From positions 248,001 to 312,000 of the forward strand of contig NZ_FOUZ01000001.1 in the NCBI RefSeq assembly GCF_900115015.1: DNA of 64,000 nucleotides, given 5' to 3'. Positions within the stretch are counted from its first letter, which is position 1, and the number at the start of each line of letters is the position of its first letter. The notes beneath the pieces are model-generated. The model was not told the origin of the DNA and did not search any database. It worked only from the letters and a program-made list of their open reading frames with translations. The DNA is from Algoriella xinjiangensis. Its GTDB lineage: Bacteria; Bacteroidota; Bacteroidia; Flavobacteriales; Weeksellaceae. Of this stretch, positions 19,082 through 26,578 are shown piece by piece. The translations under genes and the position numbers were made by a program.

Positions 19082-20473
19082 TTAATCATTTTTTTCTTCT
19101 TCGGTAAGATCGTTTTTATATGTTTCTGGAATTGTAAAATAATTGACCAGAATTGCAATAAATATCAAAATTAATGGATAAGCCAAACCTACATACGGTG
19201 ACATTGCCGCAGAAACAATAAGAGTCATTTTTATTAATTCGGTAATAAATGTAGTTGCACCACCAATAAATCCGTTCCCCATATTTTGAGCAAATCCCAT
19301 ACTTGTATAACGAATTTTTGTCGGAAAAATCTCTAACATAAATGCACCTAATGGTCCGTACGTTGCAGCACCAGCAATAGAAGTAATTAAACTTATTGCA
19401 ATAATACCAACAACAGCTAAATTAGAAATTGAATGTACTTCTGTTAAACCACCAGGGTTTCCGATTTTCATGTACAAGTAAAATGATAATGGAATTAAGA
19501 TAAAACTCGCTATCATACCTCCTAACATTACTGGTTTACGTCCAATTTTATCACTTAATGCACCAAACCATTGATAAAAAAATGAACTGAATAATGTAGA
19601 ACATAAAATAACAATTAAAACTGTTTCGTAAGGTAAATTAACTGCTCTTTGTAAAAAGAATAATGTTACAAATAACGTTGTTTGCATAATTGTACTTTGT
19701 GCTGCATTTCCTCCAAAAATAGCTTTTAACATCAATTTTACGTTACCTGGTGTTGAAAATGCTTCTTTAACAGGTGATTTTGATGTTTTTCCTTCTTTTT
19801 TTAATTGCTCGAAAATTGGACTTTCATGTAATCGTTGACGAATAAAATAACTTAAAATCACTAAAAATCCACTAAATAAAAATGGAATTCTCCATCCAAA
19901 ACTATTAAACATTTCTTCTGATAAAAATGATTTTGTTAAGAAAACAACTGATAAACATAACAATAAACCAATTGGAACTGTTGCTTGAATAAATCCTGTG
20001 TAAAATCCACGTTTTTTAGCTGGCGCGTGTTCTGCAACATAAATCACTGCACCTGCATATTCGCCACTAATTGCCAAACCTTGCATAATGCGACAAACCA
20101 ATAACAATACGGGAGCGAACCAACCTACGCTTTCGTAAGTTGGAATACAACCAATCATAAAAGTTGCAGCTCCCATCATAATTAAAGATACTAGGAATGA
20201 ATATTTTCTACCGATACGATCTCCGATACTTCCAAAAATTAAAGATCCAATTGGTCTAAACATGAAAGACGAAACCACTACGGCTAATGTTTCTAAGAAA
20301 TGTGACGAACCGTCGTTCGGGAATAGTTGTGTAGATAGTACACTTGCCAAGATAATTGCCAAGAACATATCGTACCATTCAATCAAAGTTCCTACCGACG
20401 AGGCGATAATCACTTGAAATATATTGTTTTTCGCTGGTGTATTTTCAGCAGAAATAGTGTTAACTGTACTCAT
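19082..20473 (-). CDS. MFS transporter, metabolite:proton symporter type (ProP/ShiA/KgtP group)
   Basis: 463 residues with 12 predicted membrane segments. The N-terminal GTLIEWYDMFLAIILAS, the loop FGSIGDRIGRKYSFL and the segment GLAISGEYAGAVIYVAEHAP are the signature of the metabolite:H+ symporter branch of the major facilitator superfamily. ALSDKIGRKPVML is the repeated loop in the second half. These proteins import osmolytes, organic acids or similar compounds with protons. The substrate cannot be read here. It lies 12 bases after an outer-membrane barrel gene, suggesting the pair moves the same solute across both membranes. Confidence 0.85.
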   Translation of the reverse strand: MSTVNTISAENTPAKNNIFQVIIASSVGTLIEWYDMFLAIILASVLSTQLFPNDGSSHFLETLAVVVSSFMFRPIGSLIFGSIGDRIGRKYSFLVSLIMMGAATFMIGCIPTYESVGWFAPVLLLVCRIMQGLAISGEYAGAVIYVAEHAPAKKRGFYTGFIQATVPIGLLLCLSVVFLTKSFLSEEMFNSFGWRIPFLFSGFLVILSYFIRQRLHESPIFEQLKKEGKTSKSPVKEAFSTPGNVKLMLKAIFGGNAAQSTIMQTTLFVTLFFLQRAVNLPYETVLIVILCSTLFSSFFYQWFGALSDKIGRKPVMLGGMIASFILIPLSFYLYMKIGNPGGLTEVHSISNLAVVGIIAISLITSIAGAATYGPLGAFMLEIFPTKIRYTSMGFAQNMGNGFIGGATTFITELIKMTLIVSAAMSPYVGLAYPLILIFIAILVNYFTIPETYKNDLTEEEKND

Positions 20474-20485
20474 TTTTGTGTGATA

Positions 20486-21811
20486 TTAGAAGTTAAATAG
20501 TGTTGTTAAATGAAATCTGTTGTTGTTTGCTAAATACTTATTTTCTGTTCCAGTACCTTTTATAGTTGCATCAGCCCATTGTGCTGTACTTCTATCTATT
20601 TCGAAACGGAATTTTAAAGCTTTGCTAACTGTATAGTCTAATCTCGGAACAATTTTATATAAATAATTAACGGTACGCGTACCTGGTGTTGCAGAAACTG
20701 CACCCCATGTTGTTGTTACACCATAAGATGTTGCTGCAGCTCCTTCTATCGGATTTTTAACACCATTATTTCTAATGTATCCTGCAAAAACTCCTGCCGA
20801 AAATTTTCCTTTCGAATTTTGTTGAATATCAATCCACATACTATGCGTATTCATCGGCTTATACACTTCTACAGATTGTGGTGTTGGTTGATACCCCACA
20901 ATTCCTCCTAATTGTACAAATGACGAAGCATCTTGCATTAAATAACCAGCAACAGTAACTTGTAATGGCTTTGTATTTAATTTAGAATAAGCCATAAATG
21001 ATACATTTTCTACGCGTTCATTCGATTTTATTGGCGGATTTCCTGATACTAATTTTGGTTTAAGATTCTCATATTGTGCAGCAATACCAGCCGTGAAAAT
21101 TTGCGATTTATATTGCAGTTGCAAATGTGCCGCAGGCATTCCACTATTTCTAAAAGGTTCTGTATTTGGCGTAAAATCACGTTGCGAATGTAAAGCCGCA
21201 ATTACTTTAAGTTTATCCGTAAATTTATGCGTTAAACGGACTTGTGGATTTCTATTTAAAGCATAAACAGGCGCTCCTGTACCATAATTTACCACATTAG
21301 GTAAAGCTTCTAAAACCACAAAAGGATGCCAATATTGACCAATTCCTAACTGTGTTTTTTTCCAATCCAACATTACATAAGCGTGTCGTAAACGAAACTC
21401 ATTAATTCCTCCTTCTGTTGCTCCAAAAAATTCTCCTTCTAAAATTCCCGAAGTTTTAGCTCCTAATAATTCTGGTCCTTTTAAGTTAACACCAGCACGA
21501 GAAACAATTGACAACATGTGAAATTTAGAAGCATCATTAATATCTGCCCCATTTACATCTAAATAGCGGTCTTTGGGATAAAGTGTAACCAACGTCTCTC
21601 CTGCTCCAATCATTTGGCGCGTATCCATAAAAATATCATTTCTGATAAATCCGTAGAATTGCACATCTACTTTATCTTTATTTTCTGTAGGCGGAGAAAC
21701 AACTATTGGCTCTTTTATTACTGTTATTGTATCAGCTTTGTTTTGTGCAGAGACAAAGCTATAGCTACATAACAGACCTAAGCAGATCAGTTTTGTTAAA
21801 TTTTTACTCAT
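20486..21811 (-). CDS. Outer-membrane beta-barrel protein (porin-like), partner of the MFS transporter
   Basis: The start is placed at ATG 21811, where a signal peptide begins (MSKNLTKLICLGLLCSYSFVSAQ); the longer frame adds 12 residues without purpose. The mature protein of about 420 residues has alternating strands and ends in Phe (RFHLTTLFNF), the outer-membrane insertion signal. VQFYGFIRNDIFMDTRQ is the first strand, and FRLRHAYVMLDWKKTQLGIGQYWHPF is a porin-like segment. The exact family was not recognised; a DcaP-like porin is one possibility. It is followed after 12 bases by the MFS gene. Confidence 0.75.
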   Translation of the reverse strand: MSKNLTKLICLGLLCSYSFVSAQNKADTITVIKEPIVVSPPTENKDKVDVQFYGFIRNDIFMDTRQMIGAGETLVTLYPKDRYLDVNGADINDASKFHMLSIVSRAGVNLKGPELLGAKTSGILEGEFFGATEGGINEFRLRHAYVMLDWKKTQLGIGQYWHPFVVLEALPNVVNYGTGAPVYALNRNPQVRLTHKFTDKLKVIAALHSQRDFTPNTEPFRNSGMPAAHLQLQYKSQIFTAGIAAQYENLKPKLVSGNPPIKSNERVENVSFMAYSKLNTKPLQVTVAGYLMQDASSFVQLGGIVGYQPTPQSVEVYKPMNTHSMWIDIQQNSKGKFSAGVFAGYIRNNGVKNPIEGAAATSYGVTTTWGAVSATPGTRTVNYLYKIVPRLDYTVSKALKFRFEIDRSTAQWADATIKGTGTENKYLANNNRFHLTTLFNF

Positions 21812-22061
21812 TTTTTTGTGATAATTTTGAATCACTAAAATAGACAAAAGAAAAAAACTAACAAATGTTCGTTATTCATTTTTTAATAAAGTTTTGTTTC
21901 TTTATTAAATCTGCACAAAAAAATAATGATTTTTATCAATCTATCATCAGAACAAATGATTTTTAAGATAAAATTATTGATGTAATAATTTTATTGGTGT
22001 ACTTTTTACACTTAATTGGATTGATTATTTTATAAATTGGGAAGAATGATGATTTTTAAAG

Positions 22062-22140
22062 TAAAAAAATAGAGAGAAGACGTATTATTTCAACAAATGA
22101 GGAGAAATTTATCTTCTCTCTGAGTTTAGTTTTAAAAATG
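22062..22140 (-). ncRNA. Candidate small RNA or leader upstream of the barrel-MFS operon
   Basis: A minus-strand TAAATTTG box (22145-22152) is followed by about 78 bases ending in a perfect 10-bp hairpin, AGAGAGAAGA with TCTTCTCTCT, and then TATTTTTTT. Promoter, short body and terminator fit a small RNA. There is no ATG in it, so it is not a leader peptide. It lies about 250 bases upstream of the barrel gene on the same strand, so it could also be a terminated leader of that operon. Confidence 0.45.
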
Positions 22141-22144
22141 TATG

Positions 22145-22152
22145 CAAATTTA
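22145..22152 (-). promoter_or_regulatory. Promoter -7 box (TAAATTTG) for the candidate small RNA
   Basis: A perfect TAnnTTTG match on the minus strand, about 5 bases before the inferred RNA start. No -33 box at normal spacing. Confidence 0.45.
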
Positions 22153-22393
22153 TTAAAAACAGAATTTTATTCAGAAAATTCAATGATAAGGTTATGTTAA
22201 ATCGCCTAAAACTCGTTTATTTCAAATTTTATTAGATTATTCTTAGTAGTAAAATAAGATTTATGTATATTTATTCAATCAATAACATAAAATACATTTC
22301 ATATTTATCATATTCGGAATTAGACATTGAAATTAAATTCAAAAATTCTTAATATTTTAAGTTTTTTTTTAGAATTAAATTAAATGTTGGTCA

Positions 22394-22401
22394 TATTTTT
22401 G
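22394..22401 (+). promoter_or_regulatory. Promoter -7 box (TATTTTTG) that decides the start of the next gene
   Basis: The box ends 3 bases before an in-frame TTG (22404) and 18 bases before ATG 22419. Transcription would begin at about 22405, so the ATG is the likely start. Confidence 0.5.
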
Positions 22402-22418
22402 CCTTGCAAATAATAACT

Positions 22419-23258
22419 ATGCAAACAAACATTGAAATACACTCGCTAACTAATGTTGATATAAAAGATTTATCGGCATTGTACAACCTTTCGTACCAAA
22501 ATTATTATGTCTCGATTAATTTAACTGAAGAACAGTTTCAGAAAAAATTAATCATGGAAGATATAGATTTAGAATTTTCTGTTGGAGCAACTATTGACGG
22601 AAAATTAATCGGCTTTTTATTGTACGGAATCCGTATGTATGGCGATAAAAAAACGGCATACGTTGGTGGAACCGGTGTTTGTCCAGAAAAACGTGGAAAT
22701 AAAATTACACAACAAATGCTAGATTTTAGTTTTCCGAAACTTAAAAATGAAGGCGTTGATGAAATATTTTTAGAAGTAAATACCAAAAATGACTTTGCAA
22801 TAAATGCTTATGAAGCTTGTGGTTTTGAGAAAACTAGAGTTTTAAACAGCTACAAAGGTGTTCCTGTTTTAGTTGTAAATCCATTGCACGAAATTGTTGC
22901 TTTTGACGATTTGAGCTTAATTACCGGAGAAAATTTTTGGGATATAAAGCCAACTTGGAAAAACGAAATTCAGAGTATAAAAAATATCATTGATAATTGC
23001 CAAATAAATGGAATTTATGAAGATAGAATTTTAGTTGCTTATAAAATTATCAATAAAAATAATACTCGAATTTATCAATTTGGTGTTCATCACGATTACA
23101 GAAATAGATATTTAGCTTCTATTTTATTTAGTGATTTGAAGAATAAAGAAATTAAAATGATAAATGTTGACGATCGTGAAGTTTCGACAAATGATTTTAT
23201 CCAATCTTTGGGATTAGAATTGTACGACAAACAATACGAAATGAAAAAAATATTATAA
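22419..23258 (+). CDS. GNAT family N-acetyltransferase with C-terminal extension
   Basis: 279 residues from ATG 22419. The first half is a GNAT domain: TAYVGGTGVCPEKRGNKITQ is the acetyl-CoA binding region, and EIFLEVNTKNDFAINAYEACGFEK is the following strand and helix. The second half (about residues 145-279, from GVPVLVVNPLH) has no motif I know, but contains a second GNAT-like stretch (YQFGVHHDYRNRYLASILFS), so the protein may be a tandem or degenerate double GNAT. The substrate is unknown. It stands alone, with a terminator shared with tyrS. Confidence 0.8.
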   Translation: MQTNIEIHSLTNVDIKDLSALYNLSYQNYYVSINLTEEQFQKKLIMEDIDLEFSVGATIDGKLIGFLLYGIRMYGDKKTAYVGGTGVCPEKRGNKITQQMLDFSFPKLKNEGVDEIFLEVNTKNDFAINAYEACGFEKTRVLNSYKGVPVLVVNPLHEIVAFDDLSLITGENFWDIKPTWKNEIQSIKNIIDNCQINGIYEDRILVAYKIINKNNTRIYQFGVHHDYRNRYLASILFSDLKNKEIKMINVDDREVSTNDFIQSLGLELYDKQYEMKKIL

Positions 23259-23260
23259 TT

Positions 23261-23288
23261 AAAAGCCTCTTATTTAGAGGCTTTTTTT
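23261..23288. terminator. Terminator between the GNAT gene and tyrS
   Basis: AAAAGCCTCT and AGAGGCTTTTTT form a hairpin with T runs on both sides, serving two converging genes. Confidence 0.85.
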
Positions 23289-23293
23289 ATGTT

Positions 23294-24499
23294 TTAAAAT
23301 TTGATTAACTCAAAAAAATCTCGTTTACCAATTTTTATTTTAGTTCCCGAAACTAATTTTAAATCTTGCAAAGGATCGATTATTTTTTCACTATTAATTT
23401 GAACCGCTCCGCTTTCTATTAATCGACGAACTGCTGTTTTTGATACACTATTTTTCAAATGATGACAAATTTCTAAAACTGTTAAACTTTGATTATTAAA
23501 TATTCCAATATTTACAGCCTCAAAAACTCTATTTTCATCATCTCTTTTCTGAAATTGATTATTAAAAAACTGCTCCGCATCATTCCCTAACTCTACAGAA
23601 TGATATTGTGAGATAATATTTTTAGCGATTAACTTTTTAATATTCATCGGATTTTCACCTTCATCTAATTGTTTTGTCAACGCTTCTTTTTCATCCACAG
23701 AAAAATCTGTTGCCAAAGCAAGATATTCGGTCAATAAATCATCAGGAATAGACATCGTTTTTCCAAACATTTCTGTTGGCTCATCTGTCAATCCGATAAT
23801 ATTATGTAGAGATTTACTCATTTTTTCTTTTCCATCCGTTCCGCGCAACAAAGGCATACACATTACAATTTGTGCGGCATCGCCATTCGTTTCTTGCAAC
23901 TGACGTCCCATTGCACAATTAAACAATTGATCCGTACCCCCCATTTCTATATCCGCTTTTATCTGAACAGAATCAAACGCTTGTAAAATTGGATAAACCA
24001 ACTCGTGCATCGCGATTGGTGTATTTTCAGTAAAACGTTTATTAAAATCATTTCGATGCATTAATTGTGCAACCGTAACTTTAGACAACAACTGTATAAC
24101 TTCTGTAAAAGGTAGTTTATCTAACCAATCAGAATTATAAACAATCTCGGCTTTATTTACATCAATAATTTTAGATAATTGTTTGATATATGTTTCTGCA
24201 TTAGCTTTTACATCAGCTGCATTCAGAGGTTTTCTACTTTTATTTTTACCAGTCGGATCGCCAATTTGAGCGGTAAAACTACCTACCAAAATTACAATTT
24301 GATGTCCTAAATCCTGAAATTGTTTCAATTTTTTAAGAACCACCGCATGTCCCAAATGTAAATCTGGTGCAGTTGGATCAAAACCTAACTTAATTCTTAG
24401 TTTTCGATTTTCTTTTTCGGCTAATTTCAATTTTTCATCTAAACCATTTTCTGGTAAAAAAATTGAAACGTTTTCTTTTAAACTTTCTAAATTCTCCAT
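23294..24499 (-). CDS. tyrS: Tyrosyl-tRNA synthetase
   Basis: 401 residues from ATG 24499; the longer frame would start inside the terminator hairpin upstream. Class I synthetase signatures are HLGH (residues 48-51, in DPTAPDLHLGH) and KMSKS (about residue 226). VGSFTAQIGDPTGKNKSRKP is a bacterial TyrRS segment, and the C-terminal S4 domain ends with SGTKIKIGKRDFFELIKF. It charges tRNA-Tyr. Upstream lies a Tyr-rich leader ORF and an intrinsic terminator, so expression is probably controlled by attenuation in response to Tyr-tRNA supply (described in the leader features). Confidence 0.96.
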   Translation of the reverse strand: MENLESLKENVSIFLPENGLDEKLKLAEKENRKLRIKLGFDPTAPDLHLGHAVVLKKLKQFQDLGHQIVILVGSFTAQIGDPTGKNKSRKPLNAADVKANAETYIKQLSKIIDVNKAEIVYNSDWLDKLPFTEVIQLLSKVTVAQLMHRNDFNKRFTENTPIAMHELVYPILQAFDSVQIKADIEMGGTDQLFNCAMGRQLQETNGDAAQIVMCMPLLRGTDGKEKMSKSLHNIIGLTDEPTEMFGKTMSIPDDLLTEYLALATDFSVDEKEALTKQLDEGENPMNIKKLIAKNIISQYHSVELGNDAEQFFNNQFQKRDDENRVFEAVNIGIFNNQSLTVLEICHHLKNSVSKTAVRRLIESGAVQINSEKIIDPLQDLKLVSGTKIKIGKRDFFELIKF

Positions 24500-24513
24500 T
24501 TTATTTTTATTGT

Positions 24514-24546
24514 ATAAAAAAAGCCCGAGCATTTCTGCCCGGGCTT
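24514..24546 (-). terminator. Attenuator terminator in the tyrS leader
   Basis: On the minus strand AAGCCCGGGCA (24536-24546) pairs with TGCTCGGGCTT (24521-24531) with one C-A mismatch, then seven T follow. It ends about 17 bases before the tyrS ATG. It cannot end an upstream protein gene, because the next gene upstream is divergent. It therefore ends a transcript that starts in the tyrS leader. Confidence 0.85.
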
Positions 24547-24577
24547 GTAAATTATGATGATAATATTGCGTACGTTT

Positions 24578-24673
24578 TTAATACGAAGTATACACATAGT
24601 TTACCCGAGCAAATATTGTACGATAATAAGTGCTAAAAAATGGTAAACGTAATATGTGTTGTAAAAACTTCAT
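24578..24673 (-). CDS. Tyrosine-rich leader peptide of tyrS
   Basis: An ATG-started frame of 31 codons with Tyr at 16, 17, 26, 28 and 31; it begins MKFLQHILRL and ends NYVYTSY before TAA. Five Tyr in 31 residues, four positions from the same codon TAT in the second half, is far above normal. It sits between a TACCTTTG promoter box and the attenuator. Codons 22-24 contain GCTCGGG, which can pair with CCCGGGC of the first terminator arm (one G-U pair), so it could act as an antiterminator when a ribosome waits at Tyr16-Tyr17. The start is only 8 bases after the promoter box, so the mRNA is nearly leaderless. Confidence 0.75.
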   Translation of the reverse strand: MKFLQHILRLPFFSTYYRTIFARVNYVYTSY

Positions 24674-24681
24674 TAGTTATG

Positions 24682-24689
24682 CAAAGGTA
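24682..24689 (-). promoter_or_regulatory. Promoter -7 box (TACCTTTG) of the tyrS leader
   Basis: A perfect TAnnTTTG box on the minus strand, 8 bases before the leader ATG. No convincing -33 TTG at normal spacing. Confidence 0.65.
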
Positions 24690-24851
24690 TCAATTTTTTG
24701 TAATCTATGGTTTTTCTTTCCAAATTTTGTCAAAAATTGTATGTAAAATGAGAAAATTACAGCGTTAGTTAGAAAGATAATTCTAATACATAAACACTAA
24801 AACAACACGAACAATTGATGATTAATGCACATTAAGTTTTTAAAAATCGGT

Positions 24852-24859
24852 TATCTTTG
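24852..24859 (+). promoter_or_regulatory. Promoter -7 box (TATCTTTG) for the TPR-like gene
   Basis: A perfect TAnnTTTG box 32 bases before the ATG at 24892, divergent from the tyrS leader promoter. Confidence 0.6.
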
Positions 24860-24891
24860 TTTGGATTATAACTTTAAACAATTCAATCGAA

Positions 24892-25665
24892 ATGGAATTC
24901 AATGTAACCAATGCTTTAAAGCAATTAAATGCAGATTATTCGGAAGAAAATGCTTCAGAAATCATTGAGAATTTATTATACAATCCTATTGATTTATCGG
25001 ATGAAGATCACGATGAGATTGATCAATTAAATGACAAATTCTTGCGCATTGCTGCTCAAATTTTTGTAGAAGATTTAGCCTATGATTTTAATACTTTGGT
25101 TAATTATTGGGAAGCATTTATTGGGCAATTAAGCGAAGAACAATCTCAAAGTTTATTGAAATTTGCTTTAGAGCAAACAGATGTTGATTTTGTAGAGGAT
25201 TTTATTATTGGTTATCGAAAATTTTACTCGAATCCAAAAGAAAGTATTACATTTTTTAATAAACTTGATGAAGATGAATTATTTGAAATTAAGTTTTTTA
25301 AGGCAAGATGTTACGAAGTTTTAGGTGAAGACGAAAACGCAATTGCGGCTTACAGAAGTTACTTAAGCACTCCTTATTTTAGTGAAGATGAAAATCTAGA
25401 TCAAGCTGCTGTTAATCAATTTTATATCAATCATACAATTGCATCACTGTTGGTTAAATTAAAAAAATACGATGAAGCTTCTACTTATTTTGATCAAATT
25501 TTGAATCACATGAATTTAGAAGAATATTTAGAGAATTTTGATGCAGAAAATGGCGAAGAAGTAAAATCTTTTTTAAATGATTATGTTGAAACTTTAGAGC
25601 AAATTGGTGAAAAAGATAAGGCTAAAGAAGTTTCTGAAAAAATAATGGCAATTTTTTCTAAATAA
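24892..25665 (+). CDS. Acidic TPR-like protein of unknown function
   Basis: 257 residues, strongly acidic and helical, with no signal peptide. The C-terminal half has tetratricopeptide-like repeats: FFKARCYEVLGEDENAIAAY (about residues 135-155), HTIASLLVKLKKYDEASTYF and VETLEQIGEKDKAKEVSEKI, each with the small and large residues placed as in TPR helix pairs. TPR proteins hold partner proteins together; no enzyme motif is visible. I do not recognise a named family. It is transcribed alone and divergent from tyrS. Confidence 0.75.
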   Translation: MEFNVTNALKQLNADYSEENASEIIENLLYNPIDLSDEDHDEIDQLNDKFLRIAAQIFVEDLAYDFNTLVNYWEAFIGQLSEEQSQSLLKFALEQTDVDFVEDFIIGYRKFYSNPKESITFFNKLDEDELFEIKFFKARCYEVLGEDENAIAAYRSYLSTPYFSEDENLDQAAVNQFYINHTIASLLVKLKKYDEASTYFDQILNHMNLEEYLENFDAENGEEVKSFLNDYVETLEQIGEKDKAKEVSEKIMAIFSK

Positions 25666-25811
25666 TACAACATCCGAAAACACATAGTTGTTTTCGTCTG
25701 TAAATACTATAAATAAAAGGTTTTAGGTTTTTATTTGCAACACTATAAATCTAAACTATTATGGCATAAACAAATAAATAGAATTTTATTTATTTAATCG
25801 AGATTAAAATC

Positions 25812-25957
25812 TACCTTTGCACTATAAATAATTTATTCATAGTTGTTGAGGATAATGAAGATTGAATAATGAAGAAGATTATCCTTAAATAATAGAGTTT
25901 TTTTATAGTATTTTTAGGTTGGTTTAAATGGTTCAATGAAGATTGAACCATTTTTTA
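25812..25957 (+). ncRNA. Candidate small RNA 1 (promoter, folded body, terminator)
   Basis: A TACCTTTG box (25812-25819) starts an unannotated transcript of about 130 bases. ACTATAAA near its start can pair with TTTATAGT about 80 bases later, enclosing a hairpin GGATAAT ... ATTATCC. A single-stranded block with TTTTTTATAGTATTTTTAGG and TTGGTT follows, then a terminator AATGGTTCAAT / ATTGAACCATT with TTTTTT. There is no ORF of note. Both neighbouring genes end here, so it is not a leader. A related element lies at 26465-26576. Confidence 0.55.
25926..25957 (+). terminator. Terminator of candidate small RNA 1
   Basis: AAATGGTTCAAT and ATTGAACCATTT pair around GAAG, followed by six T on the plus strand. 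It overlaps the stop of the convergent CWC/DUF5522 gene. Confidence 0.75.
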
Positions 25958-26293
25958 TTTCTTATAACCATAGACGCAATGTCTGCAACCATTTTGGCAA
26001 CATTTGCCTTTTTGATAATGAAAAAATTCTGTAAAAACCCAAAAACCATTCTCAATATAATAATGTATATGCGGCACAAATTCTGAAGGAGTTGTCGGAT
26101 GTTTATATTGTTGATCTAAAACTGCAAAATAATCCAGTTGTTGCAAACAATTATTACACAAACATTTGTACGACGTCTTTTTAAGAAATGTTTTCGTAAC
26201 ATCTTGTAATTGAATTGTGTTACAATCACAATTCTGAATATCATCTACCCTACATTCTAATGCTTGTTGACAGCGCGAACAAGTTTCTTCCAT
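25955..26293 (-). CDS. Cysteine-rich CWC domain / DUF5522 fusion protein
   Basis: 112 residues with 14 cysteines. The N-terminal part (EETCSRCQQALECRVDDIQN, then CDC) matches the cysteine-rich CWC domain, and CLCNNCLQQL may close the site. The C-terminal part YYIENGFWVFTEFFHYQKG and KCCQNGCRHCVYGYKK is the DUF5522 motif. Both domains look like metal-binding knuckles; the function is unknown. In many genomes the two occur as separate small proteins or together. Start at 26293 fits the family. Confidence 0.8.
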   Translation of the reverse strand: MEETCSRCQQALECRVDDIQNCDCNTIQLQDVTKTFLKKTSYKCLCNNCLQQLDYFAVLDQQYKHPTTPSEFVPHIHYYIENGFWVFTEFFHYQKGKCCQNGCRHCVYGYKK

Positions 26294-26464
26294 ATTTTAT
26301 TTTTGATATTTATGATTTTGAAGTTAATGATTTTCTTAAAATTATATTAAATCTAACTTCAAAATATTCTCACAACGTTGATTAATAAATAACTATCAAT
26401 TAATCTTATCAAGTCATCAATCAAAACATTTAGCTTTTATCATTTATAAATCAAAAAGTTATGA

Positions 26465-26576
26465 TCTTTGTAAAAGATAATTAGTTAAGAATATTTCATA
26501 TTCAATTAGTGTTTTTTATAGTAGTTTTGATTGGTTAAATCCTCTGAAATAAATGTATTTCAGAGGATTTATTATT
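26465..26576 (+). ncRNA. Candidate small RNA 2, related to candidate 1
   Basis: The block GTTTTTTATAGTAGTTTTGA and TTGGTTAAAT (26509-26540) matches the same block of candidate 1 with only small gaps. It is followed by a different hairpin, AAATCCTCTGAAAT / ATTTCAGAGGATTT, and a T-rich tail. Upstream is a near-promoter box GATCTTTG (26463-26470, one mismatch) and a GAATAT-TTC-ATATTC hairpin. The 5' parts of the two elements do not match. No ORF is seen. It overlaps the 3' end of brnQ on the other strand. Confidence 0.45.
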
Positions 26577-26578
26577 TT
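26538..26578. terminator. Hairpin at the end of brnQ and candidate small RNA 2
   Basis: A 14-bp stem AAATCCTCTGAAAT / ATTTCAGAGGATTT. The T-rich tail is on the plus side (TATTATTTT), so it suits the plus transcript better than brnQ. Confidence 0.6.

Larger units (their letters stand above)
21848..22393. other. Long AT-rich intergenic region
   Basis: About 550 bases between the barrel gene and the next plus-strand gene. Apart from the candidate small RNA described separately, I see no protein-like frame or repeat. Confidence 0.6.

Noticed and set aside
24892-25954. Possible further leader peptide or T-box upstream of the TPR-like gene
   Set aside because: No specifier-like loop, no terminator and no amino-acid-rich frame between its promoter box and ATG.
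25926-25957. tRNA-like GGTTCAATGAAGATTGAACC
   Set aside because: It is only a simple terminator hairpin; no acceptor stem, anticodon arm or CCA end exists around it.
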